NCBI RefSeq assembly: GCF_001685395.1
Contig: NZ_CP014167.1
Location: 1,555,501 to 1,619,500 of the forward strand
Source of the DNA: Paenibacillus yonginensis
GTDB taxonomy: Bacteria; Bacillota; Bacilli; Paenibacillales; Paenibacillaceae
Direction of reading: 5' to 3'
DNA: 64,000 nucleotides
Part shown: piece by piece, positions 45,657 through 54,183 of the stretch
Numbering within the stretch: the stretch's first letter is position 1
How the letters are laid out: every line of letters begins with the position of its first letter
Translations under genes and position numbers: made by a program
The notes under the pieces: model-generated
Seen by the model: only the letters and a program-made list of their open reading frames with translations
Told to the model about the DNA's origin: nothing
The model's database searches: none

Positions 45657-46328
45657 ATGAGCAGCAACGAAGCTAAACGCCAGCAACTTCTGGACGCTTT
45701 TCATTTCAGACATGCTACTAAATCTTTTGATCCTAAGCGTAAAATTGCGGACGAGGATTTCCAAACGATCCTCGAAGCAGGCAGATTGTCTCCAAGTTCA
45801 GTCGGTTTGGAACCTTGGAAGTTTCTGGTTGTTCAAAACAGCGACCTTCGTGAAAAGATCAAAAAAGTCTCTTGGGGAGCACAGGGACAGCTGCCTACGG
45901 CAAGCCATTTTGTTGTCCTTCTTGCCCGCAGGAACGGACGTTATGATACGGAATATTTCTGGAACCAAATGACGAAGATCAAAGGGATTCCGGAAGATAC
46001 GGTACGTCAAATGATGGGACGTTATGCCGAATTTCAGGGAGAAGACTTCAATTTGTTTGAAAGCGAGCGCGCCTTGTTTGACTGGGCCTGCAAGCAGACC
46101 TATATCGCTTTGGGCAACATGATGACCGCCGCAGCGCTGCTCGGCATCGATTCCTGCCCGATTGAGGGCTTTAACCAGGCTGCCTTAAATGAGGTTCTCG
46201 AGCAGGAGGGACTGCTGGAGAACGGAATATACGGCGTCAGCGTAATGGCCGCGTTTGGTTACCGGGTGCAGGAGCGGCGTCCGCAATCCAGAAGAAGCGC
46301 AGAAGATGTTATTCAGTGGCTTAACTGA
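45657..46328 (+). CDS. Nitroreductase-family NAD(P)H-dependent oxidoreductase
   Basis: A 223-residue FMN protein of the NfsB/YfkO type. FHFRHATKSFDPKRKIADED binds FMN phosphate, and LEAGRLSPSSVGLEPWKFLV is the conserved active-site stretch; DSCPIEGFN lies near the flavin. It reduces nitroaromatics or quinones by two electrons. ATG 45657 follows TTGGAGGGAACATACG. A terminator follows. Confidence 0.9.
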   Translation: MSSNEAKRQQLLDAFHFRHATKSFDPKRKIADEDFQTILEAGRLSPSSVGLEPWKFLVVQNSDLREKIKKVSWGAQGQLPTASHFVVLLARRNGRYDTEYFWNQMTKIKGIPEDTVRQMMGRYAEFQGEDFNLFESERALFDWACKQTYIALGNMMTAAALLGIDSCPIEGFNQAALNEVLEQEGLLENGIYGVSVMAAFGYRVQERRPQSRRSAEDVIQWLN

Positions 46329-46381
46329 TGAAACATGAATAAGCAAAGCAAACCTAACCTAACATCTGATTGAAAAGCAGC

Positions 46382-46421
46382 AAGCCCCGTTTCAGGTTTA
46401 AAATCTGAACGGGGCTTTTCT
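46382..46421. terminator. Bidirectional terminator
   Basis: AAGCCCCGTTTCAG pairs with CTGAACGGGGCTT between the nitroreductase and the convergent lysozyme gene. Confidence 0.88.
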
Positions 46422-46430
46422 TGTTTTTCT

Positions 46431-47996
46431 TTACATCCGGAGTGAGGAGAGCAGGTCGTCCAGCGTTCCGTTAAATTGATCCAGGTCGACATTTCCTGCC
46501 ACACCAGGAATACTTCCGGTTTGGGAGTATTGCCATATGGACCAGCTGTCCCAAGCCGTAACCGGGGTAGGCAGCTTGCTGCTGTATTTGGCTACCCAAA
46601 GCTTATAAGCAGAGAAGGTAGCGTCAAAGTTAGCGGCAAATACATTGCCCGTATACATCATCGGGCGGACTCCGGCAACCGTTTCGAATTCGGACAAAAA
46701 GGCTTTGGCCACCTGGTTAATCTGGGCGGTTGTCAATTTGCCCGGATTATCTTCATAATCCAGCACGGGCGGAAGATCAAGCTGCTCAATCCCGCCTGCG
46801 GACTGCAGGGTTTCGATAAAGTGATCCGCCTCAAGCCGTGCATTCTCCGGCGTTGTGGCATCCAGGAAGTGATAGGCGCCTGTAAGCAAGCCTGCGGCTT
46901 TTGCACCTGCCAGATTGGCGGCAAACTGCGGGTCCTTAAACGTTTTGCCTTCCGAAGCCTTAATAAAAACAAAGGAATAACCGGAGGCGGCGACGTTTGC
47001 CCAGTCGATCGAGCCATTATGATGGGACACGTCAAGCCCCATGGCGATCCCGGTTGATGCGCCGGGCTGCGGGGCCGAATCGCTGGCAGCCGGCTGCAAC
47101 TGAATCGTAATCGTACCTGACGATTGTTGAAGCTGATAGGATTGGTCTCCATTCAGAACCAAGACGATTTGGATCGAAGAGGAGTCATCCGAACCGCTGA
47201 ACTGGGAAAGCTCGATTTCATTGACGTTAGGATCGCTTGGCAGAAGAATATCTCCGTGATGATTGTCGTCAAGCGGGTATTTCTGCGTAAAACCTGCATC
47301 AAAAACCGCAGCAGGCAAATCAATCTGGAGGCGATTCGGATCGCTCAGCAGAGCTGTCCCAGGCTCCGTTGAGCCTTGAACGGTCAGCACTAACTTCCCA
47401 TCTGCCAGACTCAAATCCTTGAGCACGGCTTGAGCAGGTTTATCGGACACGGAGACGGAGGTGTCCTCTGGCTTGGAACCGAGAGCAGGCGAGGAAGCTT
47501 GTCCTGTCCCGGAACCCGAAACGGGATTGGGCTCCGCTGTTGTTCCCTTGGACGGCTGACCTTTAGATGTAGTGACTTTTACCGATTTTGTCGCTGAATC
47601 CCAGGCTACTACGCTCCCGAGCTGTTCCCCAACAAAACGGATCGGGACAAAAGCCGTATTGCCAGAGAGCACAGGGGCGGCGCTTAACTGAATGGTTTGT
47701 CCATCTGCCACAGCCTCAAGGCGGTTCAAGGTCAGTTTGATCGTCTGGCTTGCGTTATGTATGGTAATCGTTTTATCTCCGTTATTCCAATCCACGGTAT
47801 AATTCATCTCTTCGGTCAAAACCCGCAGTGGAACCAGCACCCGGCTGTTAGAAATAATGATTTGCTCTGATTTCGATAGACTTATCTCCTGATTATTCAG
47901 GAACAAATGGGTGCTCTCCTTGGCCGAAACCGCCTGAGTCTGAACCCAGCAGAGCGTTAGGAACGCGAATAAGCCGAAAAATAACAGTTTCTTCAT
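46431..47996 (-). CDS. Secreted GH25 lysozyme with copper-amine-oxidase-N-like and AMIN-like domains
   Basis: A 521-residue modular protein: signal peptide (1-25), a Cu_amine_oxidN1-type domain (about 30-145; SRVLVPLRVLTEEMNYTVDW and AFVPIRFVGEQLG), a Ser/Pro/Thr linker, an AMIN-like domain (about 185-300), then GH25 (about 315-515) with GLDVSHHNGSIDWANV, PPVLDYEDNPG holding catalytic acids, and VDLDQFNG. It cleaves peptidoglycan; the N-terminal domains usually mediate attachment or binding. ATG 47996 is preceded by a weak GGTGG. It is divergent from the zinc-type operon, with an imperfect Zur-like palindrome between. Confidence 0.9.
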   Translation of the reverse strand: MKKLLFFGLFAFLTLCWVQTQAVSAKESTHLFLNNQEISLSKSEQIIISNSRVLVPLRVLTEEMNYTVDWNNGDKTITIHNASQTIKLTLNRLEAVADGQTIQLSAAPVLSGNTAFVPIRFVGEQLGSVVAWDSATKSVKVTTSKGQPSKGTTAEPNPVSGSGTGQASSPALGSKPEDTSVSVSDKPAQAVLKDLSLADGKLVLTVQGSTEPGTALLSDPNRLQIDLPAAVFDAGFTQKYPLDDNHHGDILLPSDPNVNEIELSQFSGSDDSSSIQIVLVLNGDQSYQLQQSSGTITIQLQPAASDSAPQPGASTGIAMGLDVSHHNGSIDWANVAASGYSFVFIKASEGKTFKDPQFAANLAGAKAAGLLTGAYHFLDATTPENARLEADHFIETLQSAGGIEQLDLPPVLDYEDNPGKLTTAQINQVAKAFLSEFETVAGVRPMMYTGNVFAANFDATFSAYKLWVAKYSSKLPTPVTAWDSWSIWQYSQTGSIPGVAGNVDLDQFNGTLDDLLSSLRM

Positions 47997-48077
47997 GATG
48001 TACCACCATTCTATGATTTGTAATCTTCAGGACGGAGAAGTTGTCTGTTGTCCTGACTATATACTTTGACGATAAAT

Positions 48078-48098
48078 TAATCGTAAAAGTTTCGATTA
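48078..48098. promoter_or_regulatory. Imperfect Zur-like palindrome
   Basis: TAATCG and CGATTA flank TAAAAGTTT, giving the outer six bases of the Zur box on each side but a poor centre. It is nearer to the lysozyme gene than to the ABC operon. It may be a weak second site or a chance match. Confidence 0.35.
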
Positions 48099-48192
48099 GA
48101 TTCGAGGATTTATAAAGTTTTTTAAGGGCTGCTGTCGAGTAAGGACCCTTCGAAAGGAGATAAATCGGTCTTTTCAAAATAGAAGTTTGTGA

Positions 48193-48215
48193 TATAATCG
48201 TAAACATTACGATTA
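48193..48215 (+). promoter_or_regulatory. Zur box and -10 of the ABC-chelatase operon
   Basis: TAATCGTAA (48195-48203), ACA, TTACGATTA (48207-48215) is a perfect 9-3-9 palindrome. TATAAT at 48193-48198 overlaps it. The box lies 127-147 bp upstream of the first gene. The 345-bp gap around it holds no other gene. Confidence 0.88.
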
Positions 48216-48341
48216 AAAGAGCAGAGGAAGCTGGCATATCCTTGGATATAGAAAACCAACAAGGGAGGGAATAGACCAAACTTCGAAGGATCCTCTGCAA
48301 GCTGTACAACTATGGATTACATATAAGGGAGATTGAGAGAA

Positions 48342-49451
48342 ATGAATTTATCAGGTCGTAAAACATCCGCAGCAGTTATCGGATTGATGCTTACTTTAAC
48401 TTTATCCGCCTGCGGGTCGTCCAATTCTTCAGTTCAGGAACAGTCCGGAAGCTCCGATCCTGCCGTTTCGGCGGCAAATGGAACGTCAGCTTCAAATGCT
48501 AATACAGATACGTCCCAGGCAGCTGCCTCAAGCAATCAAGCAAACGCCCCTTTCCTCAGCTTTAAGGATACCGAAGGGCGGGAGGTCACATTATCCAGCC
48601 AGCCGCAGCGCATCGTGGTGCTTTCTCCTGAAATTCTCAATATGATTTATGCCATCGGCGGCGAGGTGCTGGGTCGGGCAGACGCCGCGGATATTGAGCT
48701 TCCTTCGGGAGCGGAGAAGGCGGAAAGTGTAGGCCAGGTCTCCGAGGTAAGCAGCGAGAAGATTCTCGCGCTGCAGCCGGATCTTGTGATCGGCCAGCCG
48801 CGGTTCCACAAGGATTTGGCTCAAACCTTTGAAAGCAGCTCGATTCCATTTGCCTTAATGCAGGTGTCCTCGTATGACCAGATCGCCGATACGGTGGAGC
48901 TTCTCGGCAAGATCACGGGCAAAGAAGCCGAAGCCAAAGAGCAGCTGGATCAGCTGCAGCAGCGGGTGGACGCCATTAAAGCCAAACTGCCGGATAAACA
49001 ATTAACGTTTGCTAACATGAATGTAACGCCGGCTTCCGTCTCTATTCAGCGCTCTGGAACCATTGGTCTGGATATCGCCAAAACCATGAATATGACCAAC
49101 GTCGCCGAACAGCTTGAACCGGATAAGAAAAGCCCGACAACGGTTCCTTACAGCCTGGAGAAGCTGGTGGAGCAGGATCCCGATTATCTGTTTCTGATCA
49201 TTCACGGCAGCCGGGCAACCGGAGAGAAGAAGATCAAAACGGATATGGAAAGCAACCCGGCCTGGAGCTCCTTGAAAGCCGTGAAGGAGAAACATGTCGT
49301 GATCGTGCCTTCTTCGCTGTTCCTGACCAACCCGGGACTGAAATACGATGAATCCATGACTTATTTGGCCCAATATGTGTATCCGGATATTTTCGGAGCG
49401 CCAGCGAAAGAAGAGGCTTCCGGCGCCCCTCAGCAAGGCCATGGTAAATAA
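48342..49451 (+). CDS. BtuF/FecB-like substrate-binding lipoprotein of a Zur-linked ABC importer
   Basis: A 369-residue class III binding protein. The lipobox TLSACGSS marks lipid attachment after about 22 residues, followed by a 50-residue Ser/Ala linker. FKDTEGREVTLSSQPQRIVV and MIYAIGGEVLGRADAAD are the conserved start of lobe one, and KILALQPDLVIG the later motif. This family carries iron-siderophores, haem or cobalamin, all bulky chelates. ATG 48342 has GGGAG ten bases upstream; TTG 48333 is too close. First gene of the operon; its stop overlaps the permease start. Confidence 0.9.
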   Translation: MNLSGRKTSAAVIGLMLTLTLSACGSSNSSVQEQSGSSDPAVSAANGTSASNANTDTSQAAASSNQANAPFLSFKDTEGREVTLSSQPQRIVVLSPEILNMIYAIGGEVLGRADAADIELPSGAEKAESVGQVSEVSSEKILALQPDLVIGQPRFHKDLAQTFESSSIPFALMQVSSYDQIADTVELLGKITGKEAEAKEQLDQLQQRVDAIKAKLPDKQLTFANMNVTPASVSIQRSGTIGLDIAKTMNMTNVAEQLEPDKKSPTTVPYSLEKLVEQDPDYLFLIIHGSRATGEKKIKTDMESNPAWSSLKAVKEKHVVIVPSSLFLTNPGLKYDESMTYLAQYVYPDIFGAPAKEEASGAPQQGHGK

Positions 49452-50454
49452 GTGGACGAATCCCTATCAGGAAAAAGCGTTATATCGTCTATCAGTTATA
49501 ACGCTTCTGATTCTGGCGGTTGTTGGAGCCAGCATATTCAGTCTTTGTGTCGGCGCCGTCAAGGTTCCGCTGCCGGATTTAATCCGGTATTTGTTCGATG
49601 GAAGCTTTAAGGGGCCTTTACGGGAAATTATTTGGAATATCCGGATCCCCCGGATTATAGTGGGGCTGCTGGTCGGGGCCTGTCTGGCTGTATCCGGCTC
49701 CCTGCTGCAGGGCATCATGCGCAATCCTTTGGCAGATCCCCATATTATCGGCGTATCGAGCGGAGCCGGCTTGTTCGGCATTCTGGTGATGCTGGTCTGG
49801 CCGGAATATGAATACCTGCTTCCGCCCATCGCATTCCTGGGCGCCGCCTCGGCGGCCGTCATTATTTATTTGCTGGCCTGGAGAGACGGGATACAGCCGG
49901 TACGGATCGCGCTTTCCGGCGTTGCCGTATCGGCTTTCCTCGGCGCCGGGATTTCCGGTTTGTTAGTCTTCTACAGCGACCGTGTACAAGGCGCTCTTGT
50001 CTTCATGGTCGGCGGATTGGCGGCCAAAAGCTGGCCCCATGTCCAGCTTATTCTCCCTTATGCGCTGCTCGGACTGCTTGCTGCGGTTGTAGGCGCTCCC
50101 AAGATGAACCTGCTGATGTTAGGAGATTCGGCGGCGCGGAATTTGGGCGTCCGGGTGGAGTGGATCCGCCTGCTGATGACGGCGGTCGCTACGATGCTTG
50201 CGGCCAGCTCCGTCAGCGTAGCCGGTCTGCTGGGATTCGTCGGATTGATTGTTCCGCATGCGGCGCGTCTGCTGGTAGGCGGCGATTATCGTCTGCTGGT
50301 GCCTTCCTCGGCCTTGCTGGGGGCGGCGCTTGTTGCTTTCTGCGACACGCTGGCTCGAATTGTATGGGCGCCCACGGAGCTTCCGGTCGGTATCATTATG
50401 GGGGCGTTTGGCGCGCCGTTTTTCCTGTATTTATTAAGGAGGAATCGGTCATGA
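49441..50454 (+). CDS. FecCD-family ABC permease
   Basis: A 337-residue permease with about ten helices. Family landmarks are RIPRIIVGLLVGACLAVSGS, LQGIMRNPLADPHIIGVSSG and the coupling-helix region GFVGLIVPHAARLLVGGDYR. It forms the channel for the binding protein encoded just before. ATG 49441 overlaps the end of that gene by 11 bp; AAGG precedes it. Its own stop overlaps the ATP-binding gene (ATGA), indicating translational coupling. Confidence 0.92.
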   Translation: MVNKWTNPYQEKALYRLSVITLLILAVVGASIFSLCVGAVKVPLPDLIRYLFDGSFKGPLREIIWNIRIPRIIVGLLVGACLAVSGSLLQGIMRNPLADPHIIGVSSGAGLFGILVMLVWPEYEYLLPPIAFLGAASAAVIIYLLAWRDGIQPVRIALSGVAVSAFLGAGISGLLVFYSDRVQGALVFMVGGLAAKSWPHVQLILPYALLGLLAAVVGAPKMNLLMLGDSAARNLGVRVEWIRLLMTAVATMLAASSVSVAGLLGFVGLIVPHAARLLVGGDYRLLVPSSALLGAALVAFCDTLARIVWAPTELPVGIIMGAFGAPFFLYLLRRNRS

Positions 50455-51254
50455 GCATTTTGTCGACCAGCCAGGTGACTCTCAAATATGGGGGGAAAGC
50501 TCCCGTAATCCGGGAGTTGTCCTTATCGATTGAACAAGGGAAAGTGTACAGCATTATCGGCCCGAACGGCTGCGGGAAAAGCACGCTCCTAAAAGCGTTG
50601 TCTAAGCAGATGAAGGTTCCGGAAGGGCAGGTTTTCTATCAGGAGCAGAACATGAAACAGATGAAGCCCAAACAGGTGGCGCAGAAGCTGTCTTATTTGG
50701 CTCAGTCCAATGAGCCGGCTGATTTGACGGTCCGGGAGCTTGTGGCTTACGGGCGTTCTCCTCATCAATCTCTGTTAAGCAACCGGAAAGAAGAGGATGA
50801 GAGAATCATAGATTGGGCGCTTAAGGCGGCTTCGTTAAAGCATCTGGAGCACCGGAATATCGAGGGTCTGAGCGGGGGAGAAAGGCAGAGGGCCTGGATC
50901 GCCATGTCTCTGGCTCAGAAGACGGACGTTCTGCTGCTGGACGAACCCACAACGTATCTGGATATTCATCATCAGATGGAAATTCTGGAGCTTACCCGGC
51001 AGCTGAATCGGGAACTATCCATGACCGTTCTGCTGGTGCTTCATGATATCAACCAGGCCTGCCAATTCAGCGACGAGCTGATCGTGATGCGCGAAGGGCA
51101 AATTTACGCCCGGGGAGTGCCGGAGCAGATCATGAATGCAGGTCTGCTTAAAGAAGTGTTCGGCGTAACGGCAGCAGTCCAGCGGGATGAACAGACCGGC
51201 AGACCTTACTGCCGCATTATAGGAAGGGATAGAACGGCTGATTCAACTCCCTGA
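50451..51254 (+). CDS. ABC transporter ATP-binding protein (FepC/BtuD type)
   Basis: A 267-residue ATPase. Walker A GPNGCGKST (37-45), Q-loop LAQSNEPADL, signature LSGGERQRAWIAMSLAQ, Walker B DVLLLDEPTTYLD, and H-loop LVLHDINQA are all intact. It energises the FecCD permease upstream. ATG 50451 follows AAGGAGGAATCGGTC and overlaps the permease stop by four bases. The chelatase genes begin 26 bp after its stop, so import and chelatase functions are on one transcript. Confidence 0.94.
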   Translation: MSILSTSQVTLKYGGKAPVIRELSLSIEQGKVYSIIGPNGCGKSTLLKALSKQMKVPEGQVFYQEQNMKQMKPKQVAQKLSYLAQSNEPADLTVRELVAYGRSPHQSLLSNRKEEDERIIDWALKAASLKHLEHRNIEGLSGGERQRAWIAMSLAQKTDVLLLDEPTTYLDIHHQMEILELTRQLNRELSMTVLLVLHDINQACQFSDELIVMREGQIYARGVPEQIMNAGLLKEVFGVTAAVQRDEQTGRPYCRIIGRDRTADSTP

Positions 51255-51280
51255 TCTAAAGCTTGCAAAGGATGATGACA

Positions 51281-52210
51281 TTGACTATACACCAAGAAAC
51301 TTACCCGTTTACGGCCATCATCGGCCAGGAAACGATGAAGACGGCCATATTGCTAAATCTGGTTAATCCCAAACTCGGCGGCGTGCTGATTAAAGGGGAG
51401 AAGGGAACCGCCAAATCCACGGCCGTCCGCGCAGCGTCCGAGCTTCTTGATGACTTGCACGTGGTGAACCTGCCGGTCAGCGCGACGGAAGACCGGGTCG
51501 TCGGAACGCTAGATATTGAACACGCCATCCGGCACGGGGAGAAGAAGTTTGATCCCGGACTGCTGGCCCAGGCTGACGGGCACATCCTGTACGTGGATGA
51601 AATCAATCTGCTGGACGATCAGATCGTCGATGTGCTGCTGGATGCGGCCGCTTCCGGCATCAATACGGTTGAACGCGAAGGCATCTCCCATTCCCATCCT
51701 GCCCGGTTCATTCTTGTCGGAACGATGAATCCCGAGGAAGGGGATTTGAGACCTCAGCTCCTGGACCGGTTTGCTTTATCCGTTGAAGTAGCAGGAGAGA
51801 AGAAGATCGAAGAACGCGTAGAGGTCATTGAGCGCAGATTGGCGTTTGAAGCCGATCCGGCAACTTTCCATGACCGGTTCCGATCCGAGCAGGAGCAATT
51901 GAGAGCCAAAATTCTTCAGGCAAGGGAGCTGCTGCCTGCGCTCAAGCCAAGTCAGGAAATTCTGCAGAAAGCAGCCGAAATTGCCATCGCTCTGCAGGTA
52001 GACGGGCACCGCTCAGACATCACAATGATCAAGACGGCCCTGACGCTGGCCGCGCTTGAAGGCAGCAGCCAAGCGGAACTGGAGCATCTTAGCCGGGCTG
52101 CGGTGCTCGCCATGCCGCACCGGCTCAAGAAATCGCCTTTTGAGCATCAAACGGGAACAACAGAGAAGGTGCTTCAGGTGCTGCGGGAAGTTGGGGCTCT
52201 ATCCTCATGA
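51281..52210 (+). CDS. ChlI/BchI-like magnesium-chelatase AAA+ subunit
   Basis: A 310-residue AAA+ ATPase of the class-I chelatase motor. [16 protein letters not shown] is the family start, GEKGTAKST Walker [21 protein letters not shown] Walker B with the insertion characteristic of chelatases, and [20 protein letters not shown] the sensor region. With a ChlD-type partner it powers metal insertion by the large subunit. TTG 51281 lies eight bases from AAAGGA; ATG 51275 and TTG 51263 are alternatives. Its stop overlaps the ChlD-like gene. Confidence 0.92.
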   Translation: MTIHQETYPFTAIIGQETMKTAILLNLVNPKLGGVLIKGEKGTAKSTAVRAASELLDDLHVVNLPVSATEDRVVGTLDIEHAIRHGEKKFDPGLLAQADGHILYVDEINLLDDQIVDVLLDAAASGINTVEREGISHSHPARFILVGTMNPEEGDLRPQLLDRFALSVEVAGEKKIEERVEVIERRLAFEADPATFHDRFRSEQEQLRAKILQARELLPALKPSQEILQKAAEIAIALQVDGHRSDITMIKTALTLAALEGSSQAELEHLSRAAVLAMPHRLKKSPFEHQTGTTEKVLQVLREVGALSS

Positions 52211-54165
52211 GTCTTCAACCCTTTCCTTTCCCTGCGATGACCGGCGGAGAGAAGCAAGGAACAGCGCTAGCCCTTATGCTGCATCTTCTTCATCCTGGAC
52301 TGGGCGGTGTGCTGCTGAGCGGACCCAAAGGGACCGGCAAGTCGACCTGGCTTAACGGACTGAGGGAGCTCGTCCCTCATCTTAGAACAACGGTCATTCC
52401 GGTTGGCGTTACCGAAGACCGCTTGCTTGGCGGCCTGGATTGGGGAGGATTAAACGGAGCCGCGGGAGAGGCGGCAGGTGACTCAGCCGGCATCAAGTTC
52501 CGGGAGGGGCTGCTTGCCGAATCCGACAACGGATTGCTGCTGGTGGATCAGATCAATCGTTTGCCCGCCGAACTCCTTTATCCTTTGATGGAAGGTGCCA
52601 AATCCAAAAGGCTGCAGCTTGAACGCGAAGGTGTCTCACGCGAAATGCCTTGCTCTTTCCGTTTATTTGCTGCCATGGATCCCGAAGAAGGCGAACTGTC
52701 ACCCGGAATTCTGGATGGATTTGGGCTCTGCCTGTTTATCCCTAACGACTTTGACGTTCAAAATCGGCTGGAAATCTCAAGCAGGCGTTTGGCCTTCGAA
52801 GAGGATCCGGCTTCCTTTATTGATCAATACAGCGAGCAGATGAAGCAGCTCCGGCAGCGTTTGGAACGGGCGTCGGCGCTGCTTCCCTCAGTCACTGCGC
52901 AGCCGAAAGTACTGCTCCTGGCTGCAGAGGTTGCGCATGAAGCCGGCTGCGATGGGCAGCGGGGAGAGTATTTTTTGATCGAAAGTGCAAGGGCGCTTGC
53001 TGCCTGGGAGAACCGGACATCCGTAACGGAGGCGGATATCGCTGGGGTTGCGCGGTGGGTTCTGCCGCATCGGATGAAGGAACGGCCGGAGCAAGCCCAT
53101 CCGCGGGAAACGGAGGGAAGCGGCGAGTCCGGGCAAGCACCGGAGGAAGATCAGGAGTTCAACGCGGGTTCCCCGTCCTCAAACGCCGGCAGCTCCTTGC
53201 AGGGGCATGAACCTCGGGAGGAACAAAATCCATTTGAAGCATCTTTGTCGAGCGATGAACAGCTGTCCGAGCCGTCCTCCGACAAGCCGGACAGGGAAAA
53301 AATCCATGAGATCGGCCGTTCGCTGGCAGAAGAGGCGCTAAAAATTCAAGTCAATGCCGCATTAAACAAGACGCAAGCGAAACAAGGCGGAGGCGGCAAA
53401 AGGCAGCTTGTCCGATCCATTAACCAAAGGGGCCGGTATAGGGCTGCCGCACTGCCAAAAGGAAAAATCACAGATTTGGCGCTTGATGCGACCCTGAGGG
53501 CGGCTGCGCCCTTTCAGCGTATCCGAACCGGGAAACAGACGGCCTTTCAATTGGAGGCACGGGATTTCAGGCAAAAGGTTCGGTATGCCCGAAGCGGCAC
53601 GGTGATTCTATTTGCAGTAGATGCCAGCGGCTCCATGTCGGCCCGCAAAAGAATGGAGGCCGTAAAGGGAGCCATTTATACGCTGCTGAATGAGGCCTAT
53701 GTGCAGAGAGACCGGATCGGCATGCTGGCCTTCCGCAAAAATGAAGCCGAGCTGGTTCTGCCCTTTACCCGCAGCGTAGAATTCGCCGTCAAGCAGCTGC
53801 GGGAACTGCCGACCGGGGGCCGCACACCGCTGGGTCATGCGCTCCGTTCCACTTGGGATATGGTGCAGAAGCACGGCTTGTTAAATCAAGGACAGGCACC
53901 CGTAGTCGTGTGGTTAACGGACGGCAAAGCGAATCAAGGCACGGTACCGGGCATGTCCATCGCCGAGATCACGGAGGAGTGCCACCGTTTGGCCTCCCGG
54001 TTTCGTCAGGCAGGCATGCATACGCTGGTTCTGGATACCGAGCAGGGTTATCTCAGGCTCGGTCAGGCCCGGAAGCTGGCGGAAGTGATGGGCGCTTCCT
54101 ATTATAAGCTTGAACAGCTGCAGGACAGCGAAGTCGTGAACGCGGTTCGGCATATTTTACATTAA
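52207..54165 (+). CDS. ChlD/BchD-like chelatase subunit (AAA+ plus von Willebrand A domain)
   Basis: A 652-residue protein: AAA+ module (1-300), acidic Ser/Glu/Pro-rich linker (about 305-385), basic segment, then a VWA domain with a MIDAS site, [25 protein letters not shown] and [11 protein letters not shown]. The Walker A is intact (GPKGTGKST, 39-47), but the Walker B reads [10 protein letters not shown], with Gln in place of the catalytic Glu, so it may bind but hardly hydrolyse ATP. That division of labour matches ChlI/ChlD rings. The VWA domain contacts the large subunit. It overlaps the ChlI gene by ATGA. Confidence 0.92.
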   Translation: MSLQPFPFPAMTGGEKQGTALALMLHLLHPGLGGVLLSGPKGTGKSTWLNGLRELVPHLRTTVIPVGVTEDRLLGGLDWGGLNGAAGEAAGDSAGIKFREGLLAESDNGLLLVDQINRLPAELLYPLMEGAKSKRLQLEREGVSREMPCSFRLFAAMDPEEGELSPGILDGFGLCLFIPNDFDVQNRLEISSRRLAFEEDPASFIDQYSEQMKQLRQRLERASALLPSVTAQPKVLLLAAEVAHEAGCDGQRGEYFLIESARALAAWENRTSVTEADIAGVARWVLPHRMKERPEQAHPRETEGSGESGQAPEEDQEFNAGSPSSNAGSSLQGHEPREEQNPFEASLSSDEQLSEPSSDKPDREKIHEIGRSLAEEALKIQVNAALNKTQAKQGGGGKRQLVRSINQRGRYRAAALPKGKITDLALDATLRAAAPFQRIRTGKQTAFQLEARDFRQKVRYARSGTVILFAVDASGSMSARKRMEAVKGAIYTLLNEAYVQRDRIGMLAFRKNEAELVLPFTRSVEFAVKQLRELPTGGRTPLGHALRSTWDMVQKHGLLNQGQAPVVVWLTDGKANQGTVPGMSIAEITEECHRLASRFRQAGMHTLVLDTEQGYLRLGQARKLAEVMGASYYKLEQLQDSEVVNAVRHILH

Positions 54166-54183
54166 AGAGGAGGAAGTAAACGA

